A stretch of DNA of 64,000 bases from Tianweitania sp. UT-5YL-CI-8 (GCF_030010215.1 NZ_JASCRR010000001.1:607230-671229); one strand, 5' to 3'; numbered from the stretch's first letter, positions 51,187-61,346 are shown. Program-made: numbers and translations. The notes: generated from the letters alone by a model not told the origin.

Positions 51187-53667
51187 ATGGGAACCATGAC
51201 ATCCAAGCGTGAAAGCGGAACTGTACCCAACGGCATAGGCAGGTCGGTCAAGCGAACCGAAGACGCCCGATTCCTGCTTGGCAAGGGGCGGTATACGGAT
51301 GATTTGCGGATACCAGGCCAAGCCTACATTTATGTCGTGCGCTCACCACATGCGCATGCCAACATAACGTCCTTGGACGCCAGCGAAGCGAAGTCTGCCT
51401 CGGGTGTCGTCGATGTTCTGATCGGCAGTGACTATCTCGACGACGGGCTAGGCACGCTGCCTTGCATTTGGCAGGTTCGGAACAAGAACGGCAGCGTCAT
51501 GGCCGAGCCCGCGCGCTATCCAGTAGCCGTCGACAGGGTGCGGTATGTCGGCGACGCCGTCGCGGTGGTGATTGCTGAGACGCTTGACCAGGCCAAGGAT
51601 GCGGCGGACCTGATCGTTGTTGAATATGAGCCACTCGCAGCCGTGGTGGCCGGCCCTGACGCCATCATGCCGCAAGCGCCGATCGTGCATAACGATGCGC
51701 CAGGCAATCTATGTTTTGACTGGGAGATCGGCAACCGCGCGGCGACTGAAGACGCTTTCTCGCGGGCGCACCATATCACCCGGCTTGACGTCATCAACTC
51801 GCGCATTGTCCCAAACCCGATGGAGCCGCGCTCAGTGGTGGCGATCTATGATGATATCGCCGACGAGTACACGCTTCACACCAGCACCCAGAACCCGCAT
51901 CTGGTCCGGTCGCTTTTGTGCAAGTCGGTCCTACGGATTCCCGAGCATAAGGTGCGTGTCGTTTCCGCTGACGTCGGCGGCGGCTTCGGCGTCAAATGCC
52001 ATCTTTATCCGGAGGAGGTGCTCCTCACCTGGGCAGCGCGCCGTTGTGGTCGCCCTGTCAGATGGACCGCAGACCGGAGCGAAACATTCCTGTCGGACGC
52101 ACATGCGCGCGATCACGTCACGCATGGCGAACTGGCGCTGGACAGCGACGGAACATTCCTCGGTTTGAGAGTGTCGACGGTCGCCAATCTAGGCGCCTAC
52201 CTGTCGACCTGGAGTGCCTCGATCCCCACCTACGCGTCGGCGCCGAACCTGGCGGGTCAATACACCACGCCGGCCATCTACGCCGAGGTAAAAGGCGTAT
52301 TCACGAATACCGTGCCCGTTGACGCTTATCGCGGCGCCGGGCGACCCGAGGCCAACTACATAGTCGAGCGCTTGATTGACGCGGCGGCGCGAGAAATGGG
52401 GCTCGACCGCGTAGAAATTCGGCGACGCAACCTGGTCCCGTCGGCTGCCATGCCTTACGCGACACCGCTCGGCCCGGTCTATGACAGCGGAGATTTCCGC
52501 AAATGCCTCGACATGGCCGCCGGCAATGCAGACTACGAGGGCCTGGCCGAGAGGAAGCAGGACGCGCTCCGGCGTGGCAAGCTGCTGGGCTTGGGGGTCT
52601 CCTGCTACATCGAGGCCTGCGGCGTCTCACCGTCGCGCGCCAACGGCATCAGCGGCGGGCGTATCGGCGGTTTTGAGATGGCCGAAATCCGATTCAACCC
52701 CGATGGCTCCGCCACGGTTTTCAGCGGCACGCATAGCCATGGCCAAGGCCATGAGACGGTCTTCGCACAGATCGTGACCGACAAGCTCGGAGTCCCCTTC
52801 GAGTCCGTCATGCTCGTGCAGGGCGACACTGCGCGGATCGCCTTTGGCCACGGAACGGTTGGATCAAGGTCCGCCGCGGTAGGGGGATCTGCGATCGTCG
52901 TGGCGGGCGAACGAATCGTCGCCAAAGGAAAGCGGATTGCGGCTCACATCATGGAGGTCGATGTCGAGGACGTCCATTTCGAGGATGGTGAGTTCCGATC
53001 GCGAGGCACCAACAAGGTGATGACGATCGCCGAGATCGCGCACGCTGCTTACCTGCCGATCAACTACCCGCTAGACCAAATGGACCCTGGGCTGGACGAA
53101 ATCTGCTTCTATGACCCGACTAATTTCACGTTTCCGAACGGGACGCAGATTTGCGAGCTGGAGATCGATCCGCAGACGGGCCACGTCGAGCTAAAACGCT
53201 TTGTCGTCGCCGACGATTTCGGGCGCATCCTGAATCCGATGATCGTGCACGGACAGGTCCATGGAGGCATTGCCCAGGGGGTTGGACAGGCCCTGCTCGA
53301 GACCGTGGTCTATGACGCCGACAGCGGTCAGCTCCTGACGGGCTCGTTCATGGACTATGCGATGCCGCGCAGCTGCGACCTGCCCAGCTTTGAGGTTTCC
53401 TACCACGAGGATTCCCCATGCACGCACAACCCCTTGGGGGTCAAGGGATGCGGCGAGGCAGGGACGATCGGGGCGGCAACTGCCGTCATGAATGCGGTCC
53501 TGGATGCCATGTCCTCCGTCGGCGTGGACCACATGGATATGCCGGCCTCTCCGTCGCGCGTTTGGCGCGCGCTCAGAGCTGCGACGTCAAAACTGCCGCG
53601 TCCGACTGCATCGGCATCGGCGACGGCCGGCAACGGTAACCAAGTGGGGAACGCACATGGCGAATAA
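51187..53667 (+). CDS. Molybdopterin-binding large subunit, form II CoxL/xanthine dehydrogenase family
   Basis: An 826-residue molybdenum hydroxylase subunit. The active-site loop reads AYRGAGR (residues 380-386), the mark of form II CoxL-like proteins; true CO dehydrogenase (form I) has AYxCSFR, so CO is not the likely substrate. Molybdopterin contacts are seen in [28 protein letters not shown] and [14 protein letters not shown], and the catalytic Glu lies in [10 protein letters not shown] (about 757). Starts at 51187 or 51196. It is the first gene of the L-S-M set and should hydroxylate an N-heterocycle, aldehyde or aromatic compound with water as oxygen donor. Confidence 0.93.
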   Translation: MGTMTSKRESGTVPNGIGRSVKRTEDARFLLGKGRYTDDLRIPGQAYIYVVRSPHAHANITSLDASEAKSASGVVDVLIGSDYLDDGLGTLPCIWQVRNKNGSVMAEPARYPVAVDRVRYVGDAVAVVIAETLDQAKDAADLIVVEYEPLAAVVAGPDAIMPQAPIVHNDAPGNLCFDWEIGNRAATEDAFSRAHHITRLDVINSRIVPNPMEPRSVVAIYDDIADEYTLHTSTQNPHLVRSLLCKSVLRIPEHKVRVVSADVGGGFGVKCHLYPEEVLLTWAARRCGRPVRWTADRSETFLSDAHARDHVTHGELALDSDGTFLGLRVSTVANLGAYLSTWSASIPTYASAPNLAGQYTTPAIYAEVKGVFTNTVPVDAYRGAGRPEANYIVERLIDAAAREMGLDRVEIRRRNLVPSAAMPYATPLGPVYDSGDFRKCLDMAAGNADYEGLAERKQDALRRGKLLGLGVSCYIEACGVSPSRANGISGGRIGGFEMAEIRFNPDGSATVFSGTHSHGQGHETVFAQIVTDKLGVPFESVMLVQGDTARIAFGHGTVGSRSAAVGGSAIVVAGERIVAKGKRIAAHIMEVDVEDVHFEDGEFRSRGTNKVMTIAEIAHAAYLPINYPLDQMDPGLDEICFYDPTNFTFPNGTQICELEIDPQTGHVELKRFVVADDFGRILNPMIVHGQVHGGIAQGVGQALLETVVYDADSGQLLTGSFMDYAMPRSCDLPSFEVSYHEDSPCTHNPLGVKGCGEAGTIGAATAVMNAVLDAMSSVGVDHMDMPASPSRVWRALRAATSKLPRPTASASATAGNGNQVGNAHGE

Positions 53668-54169
53668 AGTGTCGCTTACTGTAAACGGCCGCAGCGTCCA
53701 GCGTGAAGTAGAGCCTAGGACGCTTCTCGCCACCTTCCTGCGCGAGCACCTCGGTATGACCGGCACCCATATCGGCTGCGACACAAGCCAGTGCGGCTGT
53801 TGCACCGTGCTGGTCGACGGCGACGCAGTGAAGTCCTGCACAATGTTCGCATTTCAGGCCAATGGGACCTCCATCACCACGATTGAGGGGCTGGCCAGCG
53901 ATGGCCGCATGCATCCGGTGCAAGCCGCCTTTCAGGAGCACCACGGCCTCCAGTGCGGCTTTTGTACATCTGGCATGGTGATGAGCATCGTCGAGCTGGT
54001 CGAGAAATATGACGGCCTAGACGAGGCAAGCGTGCGCGAACTCCTGGACGGCAACATTTGCCGCTGCACGGGTTATCACAACATCGTCAAGGCGACGTTG
54101 GCGGCAGCAGACGTGTACCGGTCCGGATCCGCAGCGGCCACCCACACCGACACACTTCTAAGGTCCTGA
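53657..54169 (+). CDS. [2Fe-2S] iron-sulfur small subunit of the molybdenum hydroxylase
   Basis: A 170-residue electron-transfer subunit with two clusters. The ferredoxin-like N-terminal site is Cys41, Cys46, Cys49, Cys61 ([16 protein letters not shown]); the helical C-terminal site is Cys100, Cys103, Cys135, Cys137 (QCGFCTSGM and [10 protein letters not shown]). All eight cysteines are present. The ATG at 53657 overlaps the large-subunit gene by 11 bases; the frame opens further upstream but only inside that gene. It passes electrons from the Mo site to the FAD subunit. Confidence 0.95.
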   Translation: MANKVSLTVNGRSVQREVEPRTLLATFLREHLGMTGTHIGCDTSQCGCCTVLVDGDAVKSCTMFAFQANGTSITTIEGLASDGRMHPVQAAFQEHHGLQCGFCTSGMVMSIVELVEKYDGLDEASVRELLDGNICRCTGYHNIVKATLAAADVYRSGSAAATHTDTLLRS

Positions 54170-54175
54170 ACCGTC

Positions 54176-54997
54176 ATGCATATGTTCGAATATCTGCAAC
54201 CCCGCACGGCCATCGAGGCTGAGGCGCTTCTCCTCGCCAATGAGGAAGCGCGTGCGATTTCCGGCGGGATGAGCCTCCTGCCCGCGATGAAGCTAAGGTT
54301 AGCCGCGCCCTCGCACCTGATTGATCTTTCGGGGATTGAAGAAATGCGGGGAACATCTGTCGATGACAACGTATTGACCATCGGCGCGATGACACGCCAT
54401 GCCGAGGTCGCCCGTTCATCTGTCGTCAGGCAGGCTATACCCGGCTTGGCCGCGCTGGCCTCCGGCATCGGCGACCGACAAGTGCGCAACCGGGGTACGA
54501 TCGGCGGCTCGATTGCAAATTCCGACCCTGCCGCTTGCTATCCCGCTTCGGTACTCGGCCTCGGCGCGACCGTCATGACGCCACGTCGACGAATAGCCGC
54601 GGACGACTTCTTCGTCGGCGTATTTGAGACTGCGCTGGAACCAGGCGAGTTGGTTACACACATCGCCTTTCCGATCCCGGAACGAAGCGCTTACGTGAAG
54701 TTTCAGCAACCAGCCTCGCGGTTTGCGCTTGTCGGCGTCCTTGTGTCGCGCAGCCGCGATGGAACGGTCAGGGTGGCCGTAACCGGAGCTTCGTCGCATG
54801 TCTTCCGCGTGCCTTCCTTGGAGCAGGCGCTGGCTGCGGAGTTCACGCCCGGCGCAGTCGAGAACATCGCTATAGATACCGAGGAGCTGAACTCAGACAT
54901 TCACGGGGATGCCGACTACCGCGCGCATCTTATTCCCGTGCTTACAGCACGCGCAGTCGATCTCGCATCCAAACCAGACGCGGTGGGCAAAATCTGA
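54176..54997 (+). CDS. FAD-binding medium subunit of the molybdenum hydroxylase
   Basis: A 273-residue CoxM-type subunit. The pyrophosphate-binding loop is ISGGMSLLPAMKLRL (near residues 32-46) and the second FAD motif is RNRGTIGGSIANSDPAACYPA; the C-terminal CODH_FAD domain starts near residue 165. The last electron step to quinone or another acceptor probably happens here. It follows the small subunit by 6 bases. The gene order large, small, medium differs from the M-S-L order of CO dehydrogenase operons and supports a separate function. Confidence 0.93.
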   Translation: MHMFEYLQPRTAIEAEALLLANEEARAISGGMSLLPAMKLRLAAPSHLIDLSGIEEMRGTSVDDNVLTIGAMTRHAEVARSSVVRQAIPGLAALASGIGDRQVRNRGTIGGSIANSDPAACYPASVLGLGATVMTPRRRIAADDFFVGVFETALEPGELVTHIAFPIPERSAYVKFQQPASRFALVGVLVSRSRDGTVRVAVTGASSHVFRVPSLEQALAAEFTPGAVENIAIDTEELNSDIHGDADYRAHLIPVLTARAVDLASKPDAVGKI

Positions 54998-55046
54998 TCG
55001 AGCGGCCCGACCGCCGAAAAAAACCACACAACCAAAGGGTGAAAGA

Positions 55047-55631
55047 ATGACCAGCAAGACCGTCACCAAGGATCCTTTCGAGGGGCATGAGCTCCGTCCT
55101 CTGATCCGCAAAGTCCAGTTCATCCGGGAGGTAATCTACCGGGAAGCCGGCACGGAATGCGAACGGCCAATCGTGCGCGCCGCCGCTATCGCTGTGATGA
55201 AGAATGAATGGCTTGAGGAAAAGGACGACTTCACCCGCCTTACTGCTATCGGAGTCCAGCTTTCCGAGGCGCTGATGCCCGAATTGGTGACCACGCTGGA
55301 CGAGCCGGTGCACAGCTACGGAAAGGCGGCGATCGTTGGATCATCGGGCGAAGCCGAGCATGCCGCGGCAATGCTGCACCGCTACTATGGCAAGCCGATG
55401 CGCGCAGCCATCGGCGGCGGCGCCGCAGTGATCCCATCCAATATCAAGGTCGGCCAAATCGGCAGCCAGATCGACGTGCCGCTGGGCCACAAGGATGACC
55501 CGTGGTCGTTCGCCGAATACGACACAATGACCCTGCTGGTCGGCGACGCGCCACGCCACGACGAAATTGTGGCGATCATCACGGTGGCCAGCGAAGGCCG
55601 CCCGAATGCCCGTGTCCGCAAGAGCGGATGA
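55047..55631 (+). CDS. DUF1185 (AA_synth) family protein
   Basis: A 194-residue protein of the family loosely annotated as amino acid synthesis. Conserved stretches are IRKVQFIREVIYREAGTE, KAAIVGSSGEAEHAAAMLH, IGGGAAVIPSNIKVGQIGSQIDVPLGHKDDPWS and DEIVAIITVASEGRPNARVR. No catalytic residue is established for the family. ATG at 55047 follows AAAGGGTGAAAG. It lies 49 bases after the FAD subunit and before the importer, so it probably acts on the imported compound or its hydroxylated product. A soluble cytoplasmic protein is expected. Confidence 0.85.
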   Translation: MTSKTVTKDPFEGHELRPLIRKVQFIREVIYREAGTECERPIVRAAAIAVMKNEWLEEKDDFTRLTAIGVQLSEALMPELVTTLDEPVHSYGKAAIVGSSGEAEHAAAMLHRYYGKPMRAAIGGGAAVIPSNIKVGQIGSQIDVPLGHKDDPWSFAEYDTMTLLVGDAPRHDEIVAIITVASEGRPNARVRKSG

Positions 55632-55806
55632 CGAATAGCCATCGCGGCGGTCCACCGACCTCCGCAGCCCGTAAATTTTGGAAAAGGAGAGAAACAGAAG
55701 TCTGTGCCCGCCCAAAGCAGGGCCAAAGCTCCACGTCTAATTTCGGAAACAAGCGTCCACCACAGGTGGGTATATCGTGTCATCGAATGTAAAATAGGGG
55801 AACACA

Positions 55807-56898
55807 ATGAAAACGAATGCTTGTGCCAAGATGGCCTTGGCGCTGTCCACGGCAGTCCTCGTGGCCGCGCCTGCCAACGCTGAGGATAAATGGTATCCGG
55901 CTATGGTGGATGTCTGGGATCCGCCCTTCAACGCCGAGAACAAAATCATCCAGGAGGAGTATGTCCCTCTCGATAAGGCCGAGAAGGCGTGGAAGATCTG
56001 CGTTTCCTATCCTCACCTAAAGGATTCCTACTGGCTTGCCAGTAACTACGGTGTCATCGCTGAAGCGCGTCGCTTGGGCGTGCAGATTCAATTGGTGGAG
56101 GCTGGAGGATACACCAACCTCGACAAGCAGTTGTCGCAGGTCGAAGACTGCGTTGCCGCGGGAGCAGAGGCTGTCGTGCTTTCGGCTATCTCGGCCGATG
56201 CGGTGAAGGGTTTGGTTGACAATCTGCGCTCGAAGGGCGTCCCGGTCATCGACCTGGTCAACGGTATCAACACCACAGTGGACGCCAAGTCGCTGCAGAA
56301 CTACTATAATCTCGGCAAGCTGGCCTGCGGATATATCGTCGAGGACGCTGCAGGGCAGGAAAAGACGATCGGCATGTTCCCCGGACCGGCGGGCGCAGGC
56401 TGGGCGGTGGACACCAACAAGGGCTGCGTAGCCGCTCTTGAAGGAACCAAGATCAAGGTTGTGGCAACCCGCTGGGGCGATACCGGCAAGGAAGCGCAGC
56501 AGCGTCTGATCGAAGACGTGCTCCAGGCGCAGACGTCCGGCGCCAAAATCGATCTGGACTACATTTTCGGCGCCAATCCGGCTGCTGAGGCAGCCGTTGC
56601 ACCGCTGCGCGAACGCGGATTGAGCGAGCAGGTCAAGGTTTTCAGCATGTCCTACGGCATTGGCTCGCAGCGCGATCTGGAGCGCAACGCGATTGCCGGC
56701 GCTGTCAGTGATCGTCCCGTCACCCAGGCCCGCATCGCCGTCGACCAGACGGTGCGAATCCTCGAGAAGAAGCCCCTTCGTCAGCATGTCGGCGCATTGA
56801 TGTCGATGGTGACCAAGAAAGAACTCGACGATGGCTCGTTCGACACGACGACGACGCTCGCTCCCTCCGACTGGAAGCCTGTCTTCAGCACGCCGTGA
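55807..56898 (+). CDS. TorT-like periplasmic substrate-binding protein
   Basis: A 363-residue periplasmic protein. The signal peptide MKTNACAKMALALSTAVLVAAPANA ends at residue 25-26. The mature part resembles TorT/RbsB-type sensors and binders: KICVSYPHLKDSYWLASNYGVIAEA, AVVLSAISADAVKGLVDNLRSKGVPVIDLVNGI, TIGMFPGPAGAGWAVD and IFGANPAAEAAV. Because ATPase and permease genes follow, it is a transporter component and not a two-component sensor partner. The ligand is presumably the substrate of the molybdenum hydroxylase or its precursor. Confidence 0.9.
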   Translation: MKTNACAKMALALSTAVLVAAPANAEDKWYPAMVDVWDPPFNAENKIIQEEYVPLDKAEKAWKICVSYPHLKDSYWLASNYGVIAEARRLGVQIQLVEAGGYTNLDKQLSQVEDCVAAGAEAVVLSAISADAVKGLVDNLRSKGVPVIDLVNGINTTVDAKSLQNYYNLGKLACGYIVEDAAGQEKTIGMFPGPAGAGWAVDTNKGCVAALEGTKIKVVATRWGDTGKEAQQRLIEDVLQAQTSGAKIDLDYIFGANPAAEAAVAPLRERGLSEQVKVFSMSYGIGSQRDLERNAIAGAVSDRPVTQARIAVDQTVRILEKKPLRQHVGALMSMVTKKELDDGSFDTTTTLAPSDWKPVFSTP

Positions 56899-56911
56899 GT
56901 AGAGAATGACC

Positions 56912-56941
56912 GGTCGCCGAGCCTTCATGGGTTCGGCGACC
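56912..56941 (+). terminator. Strong intercistronic hairpin after the binding-protein gene
   Basis: GGTCGCCGA (56912-56920) pairs with TCGGCGACC (56933-56941), continued inward by one G-T and two C-G pairs around a short loop. It begins 13 bases after the stop. No U tract follows, so it more likely stabilises the upstream mRNA and reduces read-through to the ATPase, as at 13787. Confidence 0.6.
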
Positions 56942-57038
56942 TCCACCAGGTCTCGCATCGCTTGTGCGGTGTGAGGACTGGTCATCCCACCAAATGCATC
57001 GCGGATGCTTCGGCATCGCGCAGATCAAAGGCGATCCC

Positions 57039-58583
57039 GTGCAGCAGGTAGAGAAGGTGTCGGATAGGGTTGCAGAGCGAAGCGTCGGCGGCCACGCGGA
57101 GGTCCTTCGGGTCGAGAGCCTGTCCAAAAGCTTTTCGGGCAACCTCGCCCTTAAATCGGTGAATTTCGACGTCCGAGCTGGCGAAGTGCATGCGCTTCTT
57201 GGCGAAAATGGCGCCGGAAAATCGACGCTTATCCAGATCCTCGCCGGCGTTCACAAGCCGACGAGTGGCAGGATCATGTTTGACGGTCAACAAGTCGACA
57301 TCCAGTCCGTTCAGCATTCCCGTGCGCTAGGCATTTCGGCCGTGTTCCAGGAATTTTCAATCGCGAAGTCTTTGACCGTGGAGGACAACCTTTATCTCGG
57401 CGCGGAGCCGAAAAAGGGCTTTTGGATCGACCGCCGCCGGCAACGCGCGGAAGCCCGCGCGCTATTGCAGAACCTGGGCTTCGCGCTTGACGTAAAGGCT
57501 ATTGCGGGGGAACTGTCGCGCGCCGAACAGCAGATGGTCGAGATCGCGAAGGCGTTCCGGACGCCACCATCGATCCTCATCCTCGACGAGCCGACGGCCT
57601 CTTTAACCGATGCCGAAAGCCAGCGACTGTTCGAACTCGTGCGCGAACTCAAACAGCGAAATGTTGGCATCATCTACATTACGCATCGGATGCACGAAAT
57701 CGAAAAGCTTGCCGACCGCGTTACCGTGCTACGCGACGGCGCACACATCGCCACACTCGATAAGGCCGATGCTCCGAATGAGCGACTGATCACGCTCATG
57801 ATTGGACGCGAGCAATCGACATTGTTTCCGACCATAGACTCCCGGCCAGGCAAGACTCTTCTCGAGATTCGCGACCTGAGCGCGGCCGACTTTTCGTTCG
57901 GAGGCGCGAACCTCATCGCCCGCGCAGGCGAGGTGGTGGGGATCGCCGGCCTCGTCGGTTCGGGGAAGAGCCAACTCGGGCGCGCGTGTTTTGGCGCGCT
58001 GCCAGTGCGGTCAGGGACGGTGCAGGTCGACGGCAAGCACGTCACCAACAAGACATCGCGCCAAATTCTGAACCAAGGGCTGTGCTACATTCCATCCGAT
58101 CGCGCTGCAGAGGGCCTTTTTGCGCAGCATCCGATTAGACAGAACATCTCAATATCCTCGCTTCTGATGCCGCGGCTTTCGTCGAAGGGACTGCTGAAGC
58201 GTGGTCGCGAAAGACCGTTCGTCAAGGATGTTATCGACCAACTCGAAGTGCGCCCGACGAATATGGAGGCGGCGGCTGGCCGGTTATCCGGCGGCAACCA
58301 GCAAAAGGTAATGATCGGCCGCTACATCGCCCGCGGCGCCCAAGTCTATATCTTCGACGAGCCCACCGTCGGGGTGGATGTTGGAGCACGCCATGCGATC
58401 TACCAGCAGATCAAAGGACTTTGCGCCAAAGGATGCGCAGTAGTCTTGATATCCTCTGACCTGCCCGAGGTTTTGAATCTCAGCTCACGGATCTATGTGA
58501 TGCATAGGGGTGACATAATTGGAGAGGGCGTCGCAGCGGACCTGGACGAAGAGCGTCTGCTCTCACTCATGTTCGGTCATTGA
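57039..58583 (+). CDS. Ribose-type ABC transporter ATP-binding protein, two cassettes
   Basis: About 514 residues from a GTG at 57039 (MQQVEKVSDRV), chosen for an AAAGGCG site and normal RbsA length; an ATG at 56964 is possible but adds residues unlike the family. First cassette: Walker A GENGAGKST, Walker B ILILDEPTASL, His in YITHRMHEI; its signature position reads ELSRAEQQMVEIA, as usual in RbsA. Second cassette: degenerate Walker A GLVGSGKSQ, signature LSGGNQQK, Walker B VYIFDEPTVGVD. Only the second signature is canonical, typical of the family. Confidence 0.92.
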   Translation: MQQVEKVSDRVAERSVGGHAEVLRVESLSKSFSGNLALKSVNFDVRAGEVHALLGENGAGKSTLIQILAGVHKPTSGRIMFDGQQVDIQSVQHSRALGISAVFQEFSIAKSLTVEDNLYLGAEPKKGFWIDRRRQRAEARALLQNLGFALDVKAIAGELSRAEQQMVEIAKAFRTPPSILILDEPTASLTDAESQRLFELVRELKQRNVGIIYITHRMHEIEKLADRVTVLRDGAHIATLDKADAPNERLITLMIGREQSTLFPTIDSRPGKTLLEIRDLSAADFSFGGANLIARAGEVVGIAGLVGSGKSQLGRACFGALPVRSGTVQVDGKHVTNKTSRQILNQGLCYIPSDRAAEGLFAQHPIRQNISISSLLMPRLSSKGLLKRGRERPFVKDVIDQLEVRPTNMEAAAGRLSGGNQQKVMIGRYIARGAQVYIFDEPTVGVDVGARHAIYQQIKGLCAKGCAVVLISSDLPEVLNLSSRIYVMHRGDIIGEGVAADLDEERLLSLMFGH

Positions 58584-58620
58584 AACGCCCTAGACGGGCA
58601 GAGCAGGACTTCGAAAACAA

Positions 58621-59655
58621 ATGGAGAGGCAAATGGTTGCCGCAGCGAACAGTTCGATCAACGGCACTCCAACAAGAAAGCACGGAATGCTGCGGACGCT
58701 ATTGGCCGCCGGCGTACTGCCGTGGCTGGTTGCACTGGCCGTTTGCTTCTTCAGCATCGGGTCCGACGCTTTCCTGACGCAGCAAAACTTGCTGAACCTG
58801 GTGCGCCAGGCGTCCTATCTGACGCTCGTGTCAATCGGGCAGTTCCTGGTCATCATTACGGCGGGACTCGACCTGTCAGTGGGCGTCATGCTGGCAATTT
58901 GCTCGGTGGTCGCCGCCACCGTGATGTCGTATTGGCCCGACGGACTTGCAGGAAGCATCTGGCTGGTCATCGGCTTTGGCTGCCTCGCCGCCATGGGCGC
59001 AGCGCTTATTATCGGGATCGTCAACGGTATTGGCATAGCAGTGCTGAATGTGAACCCGTTTATGATGACCCTTGCCATGTCTTCTATCGGTTTCGGCATC
59101 GCCCTGATGATGACAGGAGGCGTGCCAGTCTACGGTATTCCGTCTGCGTTCTCGGATGTGTTCGGTTTTGGAACCGCCCTGGGTATTCCGACGCCGATCC
59201 TGGTGACGATCGGCTTCATAGCTTTGGTGCACTTTCTGCTTCAGCACATGCATGTGGGGCGTTACCTCTACGCCATTGGCAGCAATCCGCGCGCGGCATC
59301 CCTGTCGGGCATAAACGTCGCTTTCTACACATTCCTCGCATATAGTCTGTGCGCGCTGCTTGCTTCGGTTGCGGCCCTTCTGCTGACTGCCCGCCTCGAG
59401 TCGGGCGAAGCAAACCTCGGCGCCTCAATGCCGTTGCAGTCGATCGCCGCCTGCGTTGTTGGTGGGGTAAGCCTGACCGGCGGCGTGGGCAAGCTACGCG
59501 ACGTTGTTCTCGGTGCCATATTCATAACTCTTGTACAGAACGGCCTGAACCTGATGGGCATGGACAGCTACGTGCAGATGGTTGTGATCGGTTGCCTGCT
59601 CGTGCTCGCCATCGTTTTTGACAATTTGCGCCGTCGGCTGGAACTCAGCGCGTAA
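58621..59655 (+). CDS. Ribose-type ABC transporter permease
   Basis: A 344-residue inner-membrane protein with about ten hydrophobic segments. VIITAGLDLSVGVMLAICSVVAA and SIAACVVGGVSLTGGVGKLRDVVLGA are RbsC signatures. Starts at 58621 or at the second Met (58633). It follows the ATPase gene by 37 bases. Only one permease gene is present, so it should act as a homodimer. Import of a non-sugar by ribose-type transporters is known, for example autoinducer-2 or nucleosides, which leaves the substrate open. Confidence 0.92.
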   Translation: MERQMVAAANSSINGTPTRKHGMLRTLLAAGVLPWLVALAVCFFSIGSDAFLTQQNLLNLVRQASYLTLVSIGQFLVIITAGLDLSVGVMLAICSVVAATVMSYWPDGLAGSIWLVIGFGCLAAMGAALIIGIVNGIGIAVLNVNPFMMTLAMSSIGFGIALMMTGGVPVYGIPSAFSDVFGFGTALGIPTPILVTIGFIALVHFLLQHMHVGRYLYAIGSNPRAASLSGINVAFYTFLAYSLCALLASVAALLLTARLESGEANLGASMPLQSIAACVVGGVSLTGGVGKLRDVVLGAIFITLVQNGLNLMGMDSYVQMVVIGCLLVLAIVFDNLRRRLELSA

Positions 59656-59695
59656 GCCCCCTGTCAACTGGAAGTCGGCAAACAAGGAGACTGCA

Positions 59696-60154
59696 ATGGA
59701 ACTGTCAGGTGAGTTGCGGATCGACGCGCCACGAGATCAGGTGTGGCAAGCGCTCAACGACGAGGCGATCCTGCAGGCAAGTATTCCTGGGTGCAGGGAA
59801 CTCCGGCGCGACGACGAGAACACGTTCTCGGCCACCGTCTCCGTAAAGATCGGGATAGTAAACGCGACAATGAAGGGACGGGTGACGATCTCCGATGTCA
59901 CACCGCAGGTATCCTACACTCTGACTGGCGAAGGTCAGGGTGTCGTCGGTTTCGCTAAGGGTACGACAAGAGTGCTTCTGTCCGATATCGACGCGGAGAC
60001 GACACTTCTGAATTACAGCGCACGCGCTGAGATTGGCGGAAAGCTGGCATCCATCGGTAGCCGCTTGGTCGACAGTGTAGCGCGCAGCATGGCGGAAAAG
60101 TTCTTTGCCGCTTTCCGTAAAAATATCGGGGCGAAAACCGTAGAAACCGCCTGA
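59696..60154 (+). CDS. CoxG-like SRPBCC protein
   Basis: A 152-residue helix-grip (SRPBCC) protein beginning MELSGELRIDAPRDQVWQALND, with IPGCRELRRDDENTFSATV and the hydrophobic C-terminal helix VARSMAEKFFAAFRKNIG, all typical of CoxG. In CO-dehydrogenase systems CoxG attaches the enzyme to the membrane and quinone pool through menaquinone or ubiquinone binding. It has an AAGGAGA site. Its presence distant from the enzyme genes but in the same run shows that the importer genes and the hydroxylase belong together. Confidence 0.92.
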   Translation: MELSGELRIDAPRDQVWQALNDEAILQASIPGCRELRRDDENTFSATVSVKIGIVNATMKGRVTISDVTPQVSYTLTGEGQGVVGFAKGTTRVLLSDIDAETTLLNYSARAEIGGKLASIGSRLVDSVARSMAEKFFAAFRKNIGAKTVETA

Positions 60155-60230
60155 CCGCAAGCCGCTCGGGACCAAATGCCTGTCCCTCCGGACGCCACCA
60201 TCACTCAGAATACCTTCGAGAGGGCTCTCT

Positions 60231-61346
60231 ATGCGTTCTGCCACTGCAGAAATACTCCAAGACCGGATAGTAATAGGGCTGGTCACTGGCGATCCCGCCG
60301 GTGTCGGCGCCGAGTTGACCGTGAGAATGCTGACCGACCATTCCCTTGTGGAATCCACTCAATTGGTGGTGATTGGCAGCAGGCGTGTTTTGGCGCACGC
60401 GGCGGCACTGTGCAAGACCGTCGTCGATCTACCGGTCCTACCGCTAGAGGACCTGACTCGCCAGAAGCTGGAAGCGATGGCTGGCCATGTGTTTGTGGAA
60501 ACCCGAACAGATGGTGAACTCGGCAAGCTTGCGTGTGGGGAGGCGACGGCTGCAGGAGGAGCCTTCGCGCTTGCCAATTTCCGTATCGGCATCGACCTGA
60601 CGAACCGACAATTGCTCGACGCGCTCAGCTTCGGACCATTCAACAAATATGCGATGCGCCTGGCCTATGCGCCCTATGAGGACGAAATCGCCTTCATTTC
60701 CAGCGCCCTCGATAGCGGCAACGGCGTCGCGGAATTCAACGTCGCCGACATCTGGACAGGTCGGGTTACCTCGCATGTACCACTGTCAGAGGTTGCATCG
60801 CTCATCACGCGCGAGGCGGTTCTTCGCCGTCTCGTGCTGACGGATCGGCTCATGCGCGCAGGCGGCGTGGCCGCACCGCGTATCGCTGTGGCCGGACTGA
60901 ACCCCCATGCCGGGGACAACGGCAATTTTGGGCGCGAAGAGATCGACGTGATCGAACCTGCAGTGCACGAGGGGCGTAGGCTGGGCATCGATTGCGACGG
61001 CCCGTTCTCGGCCGATACAGTATTTATCCGAGCGTCGAAGGGCGACTACAATGCCGTCCTTACCATGTACCATGACCAAGGCCAGATCGCGATGAAACTG
61101 ATGAATTTCGACCGCGGCGTGGTCCTGTTCGGCGGCTTCCCCTTCCCGGTTTGCACGCCCGCGCACGGGACCGCCTACGACATAGCCGGACAGGGCATTG
61201 CAAGTCCAGGGGCAATGCGCGCCGCTATCACGCTCGCCGCAAAAATGGTGCGCGAGGCGAGACGTGCGACCAAGGAGGGGAGCAACGCCGCCACTTTCAA
61301 TGCGTCGAAACAAGAGCCAGTCACCAACATCGAGGAAGTGTCATGA
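60231..61346 (+). CDS. PdxA family dehydrogenase (PdxA2-type paralogue)
   Basis: A 371-residue NAD-dependent, metal-using beta-decarboxylating dehydrogenase related to 4-hydroxythreonine-4-phosphate dehydrogenase. GDPAGVGAELTVR is the N-terminal motif, and the metal histidines are in LNPHAGDNG, MYHDQGQIAMKL and TPAHGTAYDIAG. Catabolic PdxA2 proteins act on four-carbon acid-sugar phosphates, for example from erythronate and threonate, usually with a DUF1537 kinase; no such kinase is here. The stop overlaps the amidohydrolase start by 4 bases. A catabolic role is far more likely than vitamin B6 synthesis. Confidence 0.9.
   Translation: MRSATAEILQDRIVIGLVTGDPAGVGAELTVRMLTDHSLVESTQLVVIGSRRVLAHAAALCKTVVDLPVLPLEDLTRQKLEAMAGHVFVETRTDGELGKLACGEATAAGGAFALANFRIGIDLTNRQLLDALSFGPFNKYAMRLAYAPYEDEIAFISSALDSGNGVAEFNVADIWTGRVTSHVPLSEVASLITREAVLRRLVLTDRLMRAGGVAAPRIAVAGLNPHAGDNGNFGREEIDVIEPAVHEGRRLGIDCDGPFSADTVFIRASKGDYNAVLTMYHDQGQIAMKLMNFDRGVVLFGGFPFPVCTPAHGTAYDIAGQGIASPGAMRAAITLAAKMVREARRATKEGSNAATFNASKQEPVTNIEEVS

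Noticed and set aside
51187..54997. Carbon monoxide dehydrogenase CoxMSL
   Set aside because: Active loop is AYRGAGR, not the AYxCSFR of form I enzymes, and the gene order is L-S-M; CoxG alone does not prove CO oxidation.
60231..61346. Vitamin B6 biosynthesis gene pdxA
   Set aside because: No pdxJ or ksgA neighbour; context is a catabolic operon, so a PdxA2-type paralogue is preferred.
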